From NCBI RefSeq assembly GCF_002162355.1, contig NZ_CP021434.1, positions 1,896,001 to 1,960,000 on the forward strand: a stretch of DNA of 64,000 nt. Direction: 5' to 3'. Under the pieces are notes generated by a model. The model saw nothing but the letters and a program-made list of their open reading frames with translations, did no database searches and was not told the origin of the DNA. Numbering within the stretch: position 1 is the stretch's first letter; the number at the start of each line of letters is the position of its first letter. This stretch comes from Tumebacillus avium (GTDB lineage: Bacteria > Bacillota > Bacilli > Tumebacillales > Tumebacillaceae). Shown in pieces: positions 35,037-43,449 of this stretch. Made by a program: the position numbers and the translations under genes.

Positions 35037-35540
35037 TTACGCATCCCCTTTCATCAGTTCATACGCTTTTTTGCGGGCCCGATGGAGCCGCGTTTTCACG
35101 GTCGCTTCCAGCAGGTCGAGCACAACGGCGATCTCGGCGTTGGTCATGTTGTAGTGCGCGTGCAAAATCAGCACTTCGCGGTACTTCACCGGCAGTTTCA
35201 GCACGGCCGCCCACGCGTCATCGGTGACGAGGTTGCCCAAGGCTTCCTGCTCCGCCGACGGGTGCTGGCCGCGTTCGATGAACAGATCGACCAAAGTCAC
35301 TTTGCGTAAATAATACGATCGGCGGCAGTCATATGCTTTGTTTCGCGTGATGCGGAGCAGCCACGTCCGCAGCGACGCATCTCCGCGAAACGTATCGAGT
35401 TTCTGATAAATGCTGAGAAAAACATCCTGGGTCACATCGTCCGCAAGGTCGACGCGCCGGGTCAAGGTATAGGCGAGGTTCCAGACGTCCTGTCCGTACT
35501 GCGCCATGATGTCATCAAATAAAAGCGGGTCTGCGTTCAT
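35037..35540 (-). CDS. ECF RNA polymerase sigma factor
   Basis: 167 residues from ATG 35540. Region 2: FDDIMAQYGQDVWNLAYTLTRRVDLADDVTQDVFLSIYQKLDTFRGDASLRTWLLRITRN. Region 4: LPVKYREVLILHAHYNMTNAEIAVVLDLLEATVKTRLHRARKKAYELM. This is the SigW/SigX/SigV-like ECF type. It is followed by two membrane proteins with signal-peptidase-like ectodomains, the first one base away. An ECF-type promoter lies just upstream, suggesting autoregulation. The longer in-frame extension to 35648 runs into the terminator hairpin of the RND gene and is rejected. Confidence 0.93.
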   Translation of the reverse strand: MNADPLLFDDIMAQYGQDVWNLAYTLTRRVDLADDVTQDVFLSIYQKLDTFRGDASLRTWLLRITRNKAYDCRRSYYLRKVTLVDLFIERGQHPSAEQEALGNLVTDDAWAAVLKLPVKYREVLILHAHYNMTNAEIAVVLDLLEATVKTRLHRARKKAYELMKGDA

Positions 35541-35569
35541 CCTTACGATCACTCCTCTCACCAAGAACT

Positions 35570-35596
35570 GACGATCCAACCGGGGAAAAAGAGTCA
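35570..35596 (-). promoter_or_regulatory. Candidate autoregulated ECF promoter
   Basis: On the minus strand TGACTC (complement of 35591-35596), a 17-base spacer and CGTC (complement of 35570-35573), 30 bases before the sigma gene ATG. The CGTC -10 is typical of SigW/X/V-type promoters, whose -35 is usually TGAAAC; here it is a variant. Confidence 0.5.
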
Positions 35597-35601
35597 AAGT
35601 C

Positions 35602-35646
35602 GCAAAAAAGCCCCTTTGGAGCATCCTCCAAAAGGGGCTTTTTTGC
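35602..35646 (-). terminator. Terminator of the RND efflux gene
   Basis: GCAAAAAAGCCCC...GGGGCTTTTTTGC with an inner TTTGGAG/CTCCAAAA pairing; A and T tracts at both ends. It is 22 bases past the RND stop on the minus strand. Confidence 0.9.
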
Positions 35647-35667
35647 AAGTCAGTACTTCGTCAGATC

Positions 35668-38600
35668 TTAAAACTTCTCGCGCGGTTTGCGCTTTTTCGA
35701 GACCATGCTGTACAGCACAGGGACGAACAGCAGGGTCAGGAAGGTGGAGGTGGTCAAGCCGCCGATGACCGTCAAGGCGAGGCCTTTGGAGATTAGGCCC
35801 GCTTCTTCTTGCGACAGGCTGAGCGGCAGCAGTGCGAAAATCGTAGCCAGCGCCGTCATCACGATCGGACGCAGGCGCGTTTTCGCCGCTTCGACGACCG
35901 CTTCGGTCAGCTCCATGCCGTTGTCGCGGTTTTTCTCGACGCGGTCGAGCAGGACGACGGCGTTGGTGACGACGATCCCGATCAGCATGAGCAGACCGAT
36001 CATGCCGCTCATCGAAAGCGGTTCGCCGGTGATGAGCAGAGCGCCCAGCGCCCCGATCGGCACGAACAAGAGCGAGGAGAGGATGACCAGCGGTGTTTTC
36101 AGACCGCCGAAGGTGACGCTCAAGATCAGGAAGACGAGGAAGACGGCCGCCACCATCGCCATCCCGAGATCGGTAAAGCCTTCGGTGATCATTTCCATCC
36201 CGCCGCCCGTCTCATACGTGACGCCGCTCGGCAAGGTCATCATGTCGAGGTCGGCCAGCACGTCTTGGGTGACTTTTGCCGTGTCGGTGCCTTTGATCGT
36301 CGCCGAGAGATCGGCGTACGGTCTGCCGTCTTTGTGCGGGATCGAGACCGGCGTTTCTTCAATGGCGATGTTGGCGATGTCGCCGAGGTTGACCACTCCG
36401 GTCGCGGTCGGGAGTTTGACGGCGGCGAGCTGTTCCTTGGTGGTGATCGCTTTGTCGTATTTCAAAGTGAGGTTCCACGCGTTGCCGCCCAGTTCATAGG
36501 TGCCGACATCGACCGGGCGCAGCTGTTCGGAGACAGCGCCCATCAGGACATAGCCGCTAACGCCGGCATCTTCGCCTTTTTGGTTCAAGGTGACGACCCA
36601 TTTCGGGCGCTGTTCGTTCATGTTGTTGGTCACGTCTTTGAGGTTTTCGTTTTGCTTCAGGGCATCTTCAACTTGCGTGGCCGCTTTGCCAAGCGCGGTC
36701 AGATCTTCGCCAAACAGCTGGATCGTGACGTTGTTGCCGGCCGGCGGGCCTTGAGACTGCGTTTCCTGCACGGTGACTTCCGAGTCTTGTTCCAGCTTCT
36801 GCACGATGGCGGTCAGGTCTTTTTGCGTGGCGGCCATCGTGGTTTCCAGCGAAGCGTCCTCTTGGAGGTGGATCGTGAACTTCGCTTCGTTCGGCGTTGC
36901 GCCGATGTTGTTGAAATCAAGCGCGGTGCCTGATGTGATCGTCATCTGGCTGTATTCGACGCCTTTGAGCGATTCCAGATATGTTTCCACTTCTTTGGAC
37001 ACTTCGTCGGTGCGCTCCAACGATGTGCCGTTCGGGAGTTTCATCGTGGCGGTGAACTGCTTGCCTTCCCCTTGCGGCAGGAAGGACACGCCGATCACCG
37101 GGATCAGCGAAAGCGACCCGATCAGCAGCACGATGGTTAGGCCCACGGCGATGCCTTTTCTGCGCAGGGAAGCGCGGAGCAGCTTTTCAAAGCCTTGGGT
37201 GATCTTGCCTTCTTTGTGCGAGAGCTTGATCTTTTTGAAGAACGAGCTGCCGAGCACCGGGATCAAGACCAGCGACACGAGCAGGGACAAGAGAATCGAG
37301 GTGACGACAGCGACGGCAAACGGGCGGAAGAACTCGCCGATGATGCCGGAGACCAGAGCCAGCGGAGCAAAGACGACGACGGTGGCAAACGTCGAGGACG
37401 CAACCGCGCCGGTGACTTCTTTGGCCGCCTGGTAGGCGAGCGCTTTGCCGCTCAGCTCTTCGCCTTTTTCCTGACGCCAGCGGTAGATGTTTTCGATGAC
37501 GACGATCGAGTCGTCGACGATGCGCCCGACGGCGACGGCGAGACCGCCGAGGGTCATGATGTTCAGGGTATAGCCAAACTGGTTGAGCACAAAGATCGTG
37601 CCGAGGATCGACAGCGGCAGGGACAAAATCGAGATCAAGGTCGCCCGCACGCTGCGCAGGAACAGCAGGATCACGATGACGGTGAACAGTGCGCCAAGCA
37701 GACCTTCACGGATCAGCGCGGAGACCGATTTCTCCACTTCTGCGCCTTGGTCAAAGATCACGTGGTAGGTGAGGTCAGCGTTTTCTTGTTGCCATTTGTT
37801 CAACACGTCTTTCACTTCGGTGACCACTTCGGCCGTGTTGGCGTCTTGCGTCTTCAGCACTTCGATCGTCATCGACGGCTGGCCGTTGTAGCGGGTGATC
37901 TCCGCCTGGGTGGTGACTTCGGAGATCGTCGCGACGTCTTGGAGCAGCACCGGCTTCATGGCAGCCGGAACTGCTTGTGCAGTCGGAGCGGAAGCGTTGC
38001 CTGCAGACGGCATTTGTCCGTTCATCTGCGTGCCGTCCGGCATCATGTGCGACATGCCGCCGGAAGGAGCCGCTTGAGCGGCGGGAGCAGACGGGCCAGG
38101 CGCAGCGGTCTGGCCAGAGGTGAGCTGCAGTTTTTTCAGCTCATCGACCGTGTCGAGATCGCCGGTCAGACGCACCGGGATCGAGTTGCCTTCGTTTTCC
38201 ACGTTGCCAAGCGGGAGCGAATACTCTTTGGCTTGGATCGCTTCTTTGATCTTGGAGAGCGACAGGCCGCTCGCTTGCGCTTTGGCCTGATCGACCACGA
38301 CTTGCAGGTCGGTGCTCTGGGTCCCTTTCAGCGAAGCAGAGGCGACGCCATCGACCCCTTCCAGCTCCGGCATCACGCTTTTTTCGAAGAGGCCTTGCAG
38401 TTCGGCCGCATTTTCGCCGGACACGGCGACTTGGTAGACCGGCATCGAGTTGCCCGTCATGCGGATGACGTTGACTTCCGCGCGCTCCGGCATGTCGATC
38501 TTGGCGACCGCCTCTTCGACTTTGCCGGTCATTTCCTCCATATCGGTGCCAAACGGGTACATGATCATAATGATCGACGCGTTTTCACTGGAGTTGGAGG

Positions 38601-38844
38601 TGATGTTGTCATAGCCTTTGAGATTCAACAGCGTTTTTTCCAGCGGGGTGGTGATTTCCGCTTCCACATCGGACGCCGCTTCGCCCGGATAGATTCCTTG
38701 GATCATCAGGGCCGGGAAGGAAACGTCAGGGAACGTTTCGATTTTGATCTGATTGGTGGAGAACAGACCGCCGACCAGCACCAGCACACAGAGGATGATG
38801 ACGGCGACCGTATGTTTCAAACTGAGTTTGGTAAGTCCGCTCAT
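35668..38844 (-). CDS. RND efflux permease (AcrB/SwrC-like) with Met-rich insert
   Basis: 1058 residues from ATG 38844, with AAAGGGG upstream; a start at 38898 is less likely. Typical HAE-RND layout: a first helix (HTVAVIILCVLVLVGGLF), porter half with FPDVSFPALMIQGIYPGEAASDVE, six helices with GGLAVAVGRIVDDSIVVIENIYR, a second porter half, and closing helices. It pumps lipophilic compounds; in B. subtilis the relative SwrC (YerP) gives surfactin resistance. Residues about 241-295 hold a low-complexity Ala/Pro/Met insert including MSHMMPDGTQMNGQMP, unusual in the family. It forms an operon with the two-component genes upstream (76-base gap), which likely control it. No membrane fusion protein gene is adjacent. 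Confidence 0.93.
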   Translation of the reverse strand: MSGLTKLSLKHTVAVIILCVLVLVGGLFSTNQIKIETFPDVSFPALMIQGIYPGEAASDVEAEITTPLEKTLLNLKGYDNITSNSSENASIIMIMYPFGTDMEEMTGKVEEAVAKIDMPERAEVNVIRMTGNSMPVYQVAVSGENAAELQGLFEKSVMPELEGVDGVASASLKGTQSTDLQVVVDQAKAQASGLSLSKIKEAIQAKEYSLPLGNVENEGNSIPVRLTGDLDTVDELKKLQLTSGQTAAPGPSAPAAQAAPSGGMSHMMPDGTQMNGQMPSAGNASAPTAQAVPAAMKPVLLQDVATISEVTTQAEITRYNGQPSMTIEVLKTQDANTAEVVTEVKDVLNKWQQENADLTYHVIFDQGAEVEKSVSALIREGLLGALFTVIVILLFLRSVRATLISILSLPLSILGTIFVLNQFGYTLNIMTLGGLAVAVGRIVDDSIVVIENIYRWRQEKGEELSGKALAYQAAKEVTGAVASSTFATVVVFAPLALVSGIIGEFFRPFAVAVVTSILLSLLVSLVLIPVLGSSFFKKIKLSHKEGKITQGFEKLLRASLRRKGIAVGLTIVLLIGSLSLIPVIGVSFLPQGEGKQFTATMKLPNGTSLERTDEVSKEVETYLESLKGVEYSQMTITSGTALDFNNIGATPNEAKFTIHLQEDASLETTMAATQKDLTAIVQKLEQDSEVTVQETQSQGPPAGNNVTIQLFGEDLTALGKAATQVEDALKQNENLKDVTNNMNEQRPKWVVTLNQKGEDAGVSGYVLMGAVSEQLRPVDVGTYELGGNAWNLTLKYDKAITTKEQLAAVKLPTATGVVNLGDIANIAIEETPVSIPHKDGRPYADLSATIKGTDTAKVTQDVLADLDMMTLPSGVTYETGGGMEMITEGFTDLGMAMVAAVFLVFLILSVTFGGLKTPLVILSSLLFVPIGALGALLITGEPLSMSGMIGLLMLIGIVVTNAVVLLDRVEKNRDNGMELTEAVVEAAKTRLRPIVMTALATIFALLPLSLSQEEAGLISKGLALTVIGGLTTSTFLTLLFVPVLYSMVSKKRKPREKF

Positions 38845-38920
38845 AAAAAAATGCTTACCCCTTTCTTTTGCTTTTCTGAGGTAAGCATAGTGTTCCAATA
38901 TGAACTGAATATGAACAAAA

Positions 38921-40285
38921 CTACATTTTGGGCAAGGTTGCCAAAAAAGTGGTTCCGCTGCCCGGCGTGCTTTCTACGGTGATCGTGCCGCCGTGGATCG
39001 AGATGATTTTTTTGACGATCGCCAGTCCCAGCCCGTTGCCGCCCAGCGAGCGGTCGCGGGACTTGTCGACTTTGTAAAAGCGTTCGAAGATCTTCGGCAG
39101 TTCCTCGGCGGCGATGCCGATGCCGGTGTCTTGGAAAGAGACGGTGACCGTGTCGGCGTGCAAGGTCGCAGTGATGGAGATCGACCCGCCGTGCGGCGTG
39201 TATTTGACTGCGTTGGCGAGCAGGTTGGTCCAGACTTGGCTGAGCTGGTCGGGGTCGGCCAAGATGGCGACGGCGGGCAGGTTGAGCTCAATGTCGAGGT
39301 CTTTGGCCGACCACTGCGGTTCGGCGGCGATCACCGTTTGGCGGATGCCTTCATCTAATGCGTACGGCTTGGGGTGATACGGGTAGTGCTCCGCTTCCAG
39401 CGAGGCGAGGCGGAGCAGATTTTCACTGAGCCGGGAGATGCGTTCGCTTTCGTCGTGGATGATCTGCAGGTAGCGCAGGCGGTCGGCGTCGGTCAGCTCG
39501 TTGTCCTGCAGGGCTTTCGAGAAGCCTTTGATCGAGGTCAGCGGCGACTGGATCTCATGCGAGACATTGGAAACAAAGTCTTGGCGCATCTGTTCCAACT
39601 GCTGCAGCTCTTGGGCCATGTGGTTGAAGCTGTCGGCGAGCGTGCCTAGTTCATCCTGGCGCTTGTAGGAGATGCGCACGTCAAAATCGCCTTTGGCCAA
39701 CTTTTTCGTCGCGGCTGTCATCTGCACGAGCGGCCGGACGAGAAAGCGCGAGGAGATCAGGATCAGCAGGGAGCCGGTGCCGAGAATGATCGACAGCACG
39801 ATCAAGAGAAACGAGTGTCCGGTCATCTCCTCTTGTCCGGGAGCGGGCAGCAAAAAGAGGGCGTAGCGCTTCCCGTCCGCTTCGAACGGCAGGCCGACGG
39901 CGATGTGGCGGAAGTTGACACGGCCGTCCAGCGAACTGCGGTAGACGCCGCCGTGCAGAACTTTTTGCACGACGTTTTGCTCGATCTGCGGACTTTGATC
40001 CCCGTTGTTGGGCACAAAGACTTTTTGGCTGCCGTCTTCGCTGTAGACGAGGAAGGTGTAGAAATTCAGGTCGGCCAGATTGTGAAAATAAGTGTCGAGG
40101 TCAGGCTCGCGCTGGTTTTCATAAAGGCGGATCACCTGCTGGCCGATGCGGGTCATGTCGGACTGCATCATTTCGAAGGCCTGCGTTTTGAACAGTTGGA
40201 CCGAGATGAAAAACGAGACAATCAGGCTGAGCAGCACAACGCCGATGAAGGTCAGCACAATGCGAAGATAGAGGCTTTTGATCAT
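38921..40285 (-). CDS. Sensor histidine kinase
   Basis: 454 residues. First membrane helix at about 6-30 (LRIVLTFIGVVLLSLIVSFFISVQLF), an extracytoplasmic sensor of about 130 residues, second helix near 160-185 and HAMP. Then HisKA with the phosphoacceptor in VSHEIQSPLTSIKGFSKAL, and HATPase with N (TNLLANAVKYTP), G1 (FQDTGIGI) and G2 (GGNGLGLAIVKKI) boxes. It phosphorylates the response regulator encoded 52 bases upstream and precedes the RND pump gene, suggesting sensing of an envelope stress or pump substrate. Confidence 0.94.
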   Translation of the reverse strand: MIKSLYLRIVLTFIGVVLLSLIVSFFISVQLFKTQAFEMMQSDMTRIGQQVIRLYENQREPDLDTYFHNLADLNFYTFLVYSEDGSQKVFVPNNGDQSPQIEQNVVQKVLHGGVYRSSLDGRVNFRHIAVGLPFEADGKRYALFLLPAPGQEEMTGHSFLLIVLSIILGTGSLLILISSRFLVRPLVQMTAATKKLAKGDFDVRISYKRQDELGTLADSFNHMAQELQQLEQMRQDFVSNVSHEIQSPLTSIKGFSKALQDNELTDADRLRYLQIIHDESERISRLSENLLRLASLEAEHYPYHPKPYALDEGIRQTVIAAEPQWSAKDLDIELNLPAVAILADPDQLSQVWTNLLANAVKYTPHGGSISITATLHADTVTVSFQDTGIGIAAEELPKIFERFYKVDKSRDRSLGGNGLGLAIVKKIISIHGGTITVESTPGSGTTFLATLPKM

Positions 40286-40337
40286 GACATGACCTCCGGG
40301 CGGAGCGTCAGCACGATGCGCGAGGAAAGCGATTTGA

Positions 40338-41012
40338 TCATGAGGTGACCTCCAAGCGGTAGCCGAGCCCGCGCACGGTGGCGATTTTGAAGTCTGACGT
40401 CACCGGCTGCAAGCGTTCGCGCAGCCGCTTGATGTGCACGTCGACGGTGCGGTCGTCACCTTCATAGTCGAGGCCCCAGATGTCTTCGATCAGCTGCGCG
40501 CGGGTGAAAATCTGTCCGGGGTAGCCGGCGAGCTTGTAGAGCAGCTCAAATTCCTTCGGCGCGAGCGACAGGCGCTGGTCGGCGGTGACCACTTCAAACG
40601 TCAGGCGGTCGATCTGCACCTCGCCGAAACGAATCGTCTGCGAGGCGTTGATCCGGTAGCGTTTGAGCAGGGCTTTGACGCGCATGACCAGCTCCAGCGG
40701 GTCAAACGGCTTGACGAGATAATCGTCGGTGCCAAGCTGAAAACCTTTGATTTTCTGCTCCGACTCGCCTTTGGCGGTGACCATGAGGATCGGCAGGTCG
40801 AATTCCTTTTTGACGGTGCGGCAAAATTCATACCCGTCCATCTGCGGCATCATGATATCAAGCACAATCAAATCGGGGAGCTCCTGCTCCACCAAGGCTA
40901 ACGCTTCCACGCCGTTTTGCGCTTCAAGGGTGTGGAAGCCTTCTTTATGCAAGTAGTGTTTAATCAGTTCGCGAATATGCGGATCATCGTCGGTGATGAG
41001 AATTTTGATCAC
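40338..41012 (-). CDS. OmpR/PhoB-family response regulator
   Basis: 224 residues from GTG 41012 (AAAGGTGGG upstream; ATG 41036 lacks a site). Receiver domain: KILITDDDPHIRELIKHYL, phospho-Asp in DLIVLDIMMPQMDG (about residue 51) and Lys in VTAKGE. The winged-helix output domain has LAPKEFELLYKLAGYPGQIFTRAQLIEDIWG and ends GYRLEV. It is the first gene of the regulator-kinase-RND unit and is divergent from a small membrane protein gene. Confidence 0.95.
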   Translation of the reverse strand: MIKILITDDDPHIRELIKHYLHKEGFHTLEAQNGVEALALVEQELPDLIVLDIMMPQMDGYEFCRTVKKEFDLPILMVTAKGESEQKIKGFQLGTDDYLVKPFDPLELVMRVKALLKRYRINASQTIRFGEVQIDRLTFEVVTADQRLSLAPKEFELLYKLAGYPGQIFTRAQLIEDIWGLDYEGDDRTVDVHIKRLRERLQPVTSDFKIATVRGLGYRLEVTS

Positions 41013-41110
41013 GGAGTTCCCACCTTTCAGAGGCACTGATTACCATTTTATACGAAAACAGGGGCGGAAACAGATTACTTTGGTAAAATGAGCTTGGAGG
41101 TGTCAGAATC

Positions 41111-41296
41111 GTGGAAAATTTGATAGGTTTTCTATTAAGTGCGATTGCATTGGCGCTGGGCGGGATGTTGGTCATGATGTCTGCACTCGTAAAAAAACAC
41201 GACTCCCGCTATGGAAAAATCGGCGACATGATCGGATGGTTTGTTGTTGGGGTTGCCGTTCTCATTGGGATTCTTATCTTTGTACAAATATCCTAA
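41111..41296 (+). CDS. Small two-helix membrane protein, 61 aa
   Basis: GTG start preceded by TTGGAGGTGTC. Two hydrophobic segments (IGFLLSAIALALGGMLVMMSAL and MIGWFVVGVAVLIGILIFVQIS) are joined by a charged loop KKHDSRYGKIGD. No family recognised. It is divergent from the response regulator gene, separated by about 100 bases that carry a possible -10 TAAAAT near 41084, and ends in a strong terminator. It could be a small partner of the neighbouring sensor kinase, but that is only proximity. Confidence 0.7.
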   Translation: MENLIGFLLSAIALALGGMLVMMSALVKKHDSRYGKIGDMIGWFVVGVAVLIGILIFVQIS

Positions 41297-41298
41297 GC

Positions 41299-41331
41299 AA
41301 AAGGATCTCCGTTTGGCGGAGATCCTTTTTG
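41299..41331 (+). terminator. Bidirectional terminator
   Basis: AAAAGGATCTCCG and CGGAGATCCTTTT pair perfectly around TTTGG, with a T run after. It lies between the small membrane protein gene and the convergent hydrolase gene. Confidence 0.9.
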
Positions 41332-41340
41332 TTTCTGCAC

Positions 41341-42279
41341 TTATTGTTCCTGTGCTTGGAGCCAGTTCGAGACGAGGCTGGTCAGCTCGGGGTCGATCGG
41401 GAGCTTGACCGCTTTGCCGTAGTCGCCTTTCAGGCCGAGTATGGTCGGAACGTTGTCGACTTTGCGCAGGATGTGGATGAGGTCGGGGATGACGTGCCAC
41501 TCGGACGGGCCGGTGACGAGCGATGCGATTTGTTCGGCGTGGTCGGGCGGGACTTGGATGTCTTTGGCGCCGGTGATGACCAGCGTCGGGCAGGTCACAT
41601 TTGGCAGAGAGGCGCTGACATCGTAGTTGTAGTGCTCGCGGAACCACTTGGCGTTAACTTTGATCCCTTTCAGGCGGATCGTGTCGGTGGTCGAATTCAT
41701 CATCTTGCTGAAGGACTTGGCGCTGTCTTTGCGCGCTTTCTTCGCGACGCCGAGCAAACGGATCAGGAAGCCTTTGAAGCCGGTCATTTTGCCGAGCTCG
41801 TCAAAGACCATCTCGTTCTGGCGGTCGACGGTGAGCTTCAGCGACTCAGCGACACCGGAGAGCAGGATCATGCCTTTGAACGGTTCGCGCTCAAACACCT
41901 GCGGGGCGAGGATCGCGCCTTCGCTGTGGCCAAGCACGTAGATGCGCTCGGGGTCGATGCGGGGCTGGTTTTTCAAAAATTGCACCGCTGCCACCGCATC
42001 GTCGACAAGGTCGTACATGCCGGTCTCAACGAAACTGCCGCCGCTTGTGCCGACGCCTCTTTTGTCATAGCGCAGCGTGGCGAATCCGAGGCGGGCAAAG
42101 TGTTCGGCGAACTGCTTAAACGCGTTGATCGGCATGCCTTTGGCGTCCGAGTTGCGGTCGATCGGACCGGAGCCGTGGATGAACAGCACGGCGGGGAATT
42201 TGTGGTCTCCGTCATGGGGCAGGGTGAGGGTCCCTCCGAGGGAGAAAGCGCTTTGAATGATCACGTCTTGTGCAGGCAT
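41341..42279 (-). CDS. Alpha/beta hydrolase
   Basis: 312 residues from ATG 42279, ten bases after AAGGA. Serine hydrolase fold with oxyanion strand LFIHGSGPIDRN, nucleophile elbow GHSEGA, acid in VITGAKDIQVPPDHA and His in HVIPDLIHILR. No signal peptide. Resembles the YqkD/BAAT-like cytoplasmic esterase/acyltransferase group; substrate unknown. It begins five bases after the YxlD-like gene on the same strand, so it is likely the last gene of the SigY-type unit. Confidence 0.88.
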   Translation of the reverse strand: MPAQDVIIQSAFSLGGTLTLPHDGDHKFPAVLFIHGSGPIDRNSDAKGMPINAFKQFAEHFARLGFATLRYDKRGVGTSGGSFVETGMYDLVDDAVAAVQFLKNQPRIDPERIYVLGHSEGAILAPQVFEREPFKGMILLSGVAESLKLTVDRQNEMVFDELGKMTGFKGFLIRLLGVAKKARKDSAKSFSKMMNSTTDTIRLKGIKVNAKWFREHYNYDVSASLPNVTCPTLVITGAKDIQVPPDHAEQIASLVTGPSEWHVIPDLIHILRKVDNVPTILGLKGDYGKAVKLPIDPELTSLVSNWLQAQEQ

Positions 42280-42284
42280 GAAGG

Positions 42285-42479
42285 TCACGTCCTTTTGCGG
42301 AAGATTTTACGGGCAAACAGCAGATAGAAAATCGTCGGAAACGGGCATTGGATCAGCCCCCAGATGCCCCAGAACCAGCGGTTGTGCCCGTGTTTGCGGG
42401 CGCTGAGAAACAGCCAGGTGCTTTGGAGCAGCATGATCGGCAGGATCGTGGCGAGCGCGAGCAGTTCTTGATGTGTCAC
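42285..42479 (-). CDS. YxlD/YxlE-like small membrane protein (PLDc_N type)
   Basis: 64 residues, GTG 42479 overlapping the stop of the YxlC-like gene (GTGA). Two hydrophobic segments (LLALATILPIMLLQSTWLFLSA and WFWGIWGLIQCPFPTIFYLLFA) with an RKHGHNRW turn, the usual layout of the PLDc_N family to which YxlD and YxlE belong. In B. subtilis YxlC and YxlD together restrain SigY. A longer in-frame reading to 42698 only shadows the upstream gene and is rejected. Confidence 0.75.
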   Translation of the reverse strand: MTHQELLALATILPIMLLQSTWLFLSARKHGHNRWFWGIWGLIQCPFPTIFYLLFARKIFRKRT

Positions 42480-42793
42480 TCGGTGTCCACCTGCTTTCGG
42501 GCGTTCGTGCGCAGGAGCCAGACGACAGGACCGAGGACAGCCAAGACTTGCAGGATCAGGAACAGGCTCTGATTTTGCGTAAACACGGCAACGGTGACGG
42601 TGAGCACGACCGCTGCGACCAGCCAAAAGAGCAGCAGATCTTGAACCAGGCGGCGGCGCAGCTTTTTCTGCTCGGCGGCGATGCGGGCATGGAACCATTG
42701 CAGGTCCGGCGTGTAGACCGGATGCAGGCGGTCGAGGTGGTCGAGCCCTGCTTTCATCTCGTCGAGGGTGGATTGCTCGTCATGAGAGGTCAT
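42476..42793 (-). CDS. YxlC-like anti-SigY protein (DUF5345)
   Basis: 105 residues. A cytoplasmic N-terminal half (LDEMKAGLDHLDRLHPVYTPDLQWFHARIAAEQKK) is followed by two membrane helices (LVQDLLLFWLVAAVVLTVTVAVF and LFLILQVLAVLGPVVWLL). This matches YxlC, the negative regulator of SigY. The start overlaps the sigma gene by 14 bases, and its end overlaps the YxlD-like gene by four, so all three are coupled. Confidence 0.8.
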   Translation of the reverse strand: MTSHDEQSTLDEMKAGLDHLDRLHPVYTPDLQWFHARIAAEQKKLRRRLVQDLLLFWLVAAVVLTVTVAVFTQNQSLFLILQVLAVLGPVVWLLRTNARKQVDTE

Positions 42794-43319
42794 CGTGGGA
42801 CAACTCCTTTCGCAGGCTTTTCAAGCCGTTGTGGATGCGGGATTTGACAGTTCCGGGAGCGAGCTGCATGATGTCGGCGATCTCGTCGTAGGAGTAGCCG
42901 TAGTAGTGTTTTAAAATGATCGGCAGGCGCACATCTTCGGACAGTCCGCCCAGCGCATCGAGCACGTGCGGCCAGTCATCTTGGAGCTGCGAGGTCTGCC
43001 AGCGCATTTTGCGGAGCGACTGTTCTTGCTCCTGCCAGCTCCGTTCGCGCTTTTTCTTGCGCAGGTCGTCGATGTACAGGTTGGTGGCGATGGTGATCAG
43101 CCACGAGGAGAACTTGGATTTGCCGTTGTAGAGATGAATCTTCTCGATGCATTTGATCATCGTCTCCTGCGTGACGTCTTCGGCGAGTGTGGGGTTGAGC
43201 GTCACTTTGAGCAGATATTTCATCAGGAAGGAATAGTGCTGCTGCATCAGCATCGACAAAGCAACCGTGTCGCCTTTTACAGCCAGCTTGATCAGTTCCT
43301 GTTCTTCTCTCACTTCCAT
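42780..43319 (-). CDS. sigY: SigY-type ECF sigma factor
   Basis: 179 residues. Region 2: LIKLAVKGDTVALSMLMQQHYSFLMKYLLKVTLNPTLAEDVTQETMIKCIEKIHLYNGKSKFSSWLITIATNLYIDDLRKKKRE. Region 4: LPIILKHYYGYSYDEIADIMQLAPGTVKSRIHNGLKSLRKEL. The LMQQHYSFLMKYLLKVTL block strongly resembles B. subtilis SigY, and the following YxlC- and YxlD-like genes match the sigY-yxlC-yxlD order. A TGAACG-N16-CGTA promoter lies 35 bases upstream. The B. subtilis yxlFG transporter genes are missing and a hydrolase gene takes their place. Confidence 0.88.
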   Translation of the reverse strand: MEVREEQELIKLAVKGDTVALSMLMQQHYSFLMKYLLKVTLNPTLAEDVTQETMIKCIEKIHLYNGKSKFSSWLITIATNLYIDDLRKKKRERSWQEQEQSLRKMRWQTSQLQDDWPHVLDALGGLSEDVRLPIILKHYYGYSYDEIADIMQLAPGTVKSRIHNGLKSLRKELSHDDLS

Positions 43320-43353
43320 AATCGGGTGCCTCCGGCGTTGATTTCGATGATAG

Positions 43354-43379
43354 TACGAATGAGTTCGGCAAAACGTTCA
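43354..43379 (-). promoter_or_regulatory. SigY-type autoregulatory promoter
   Basis: On the minus strand TGAACG (complement of 43374-43379), 16 bases, then CGTA (complement of 43354-43357). The known B. subtilis SigY promoter is TGAACG-N16-CGTC, so only the last base differs. Located 35 bases before the sigma gene ATG. Confidence 0.75.
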
Positions 43380-43449
43380 TAGGTTTCAAAACTTTTTTCT
43401 AAGGCTTACAATAGGGGAAAGATCTGGAATTGGGAAGGGTGTCGAGCAG

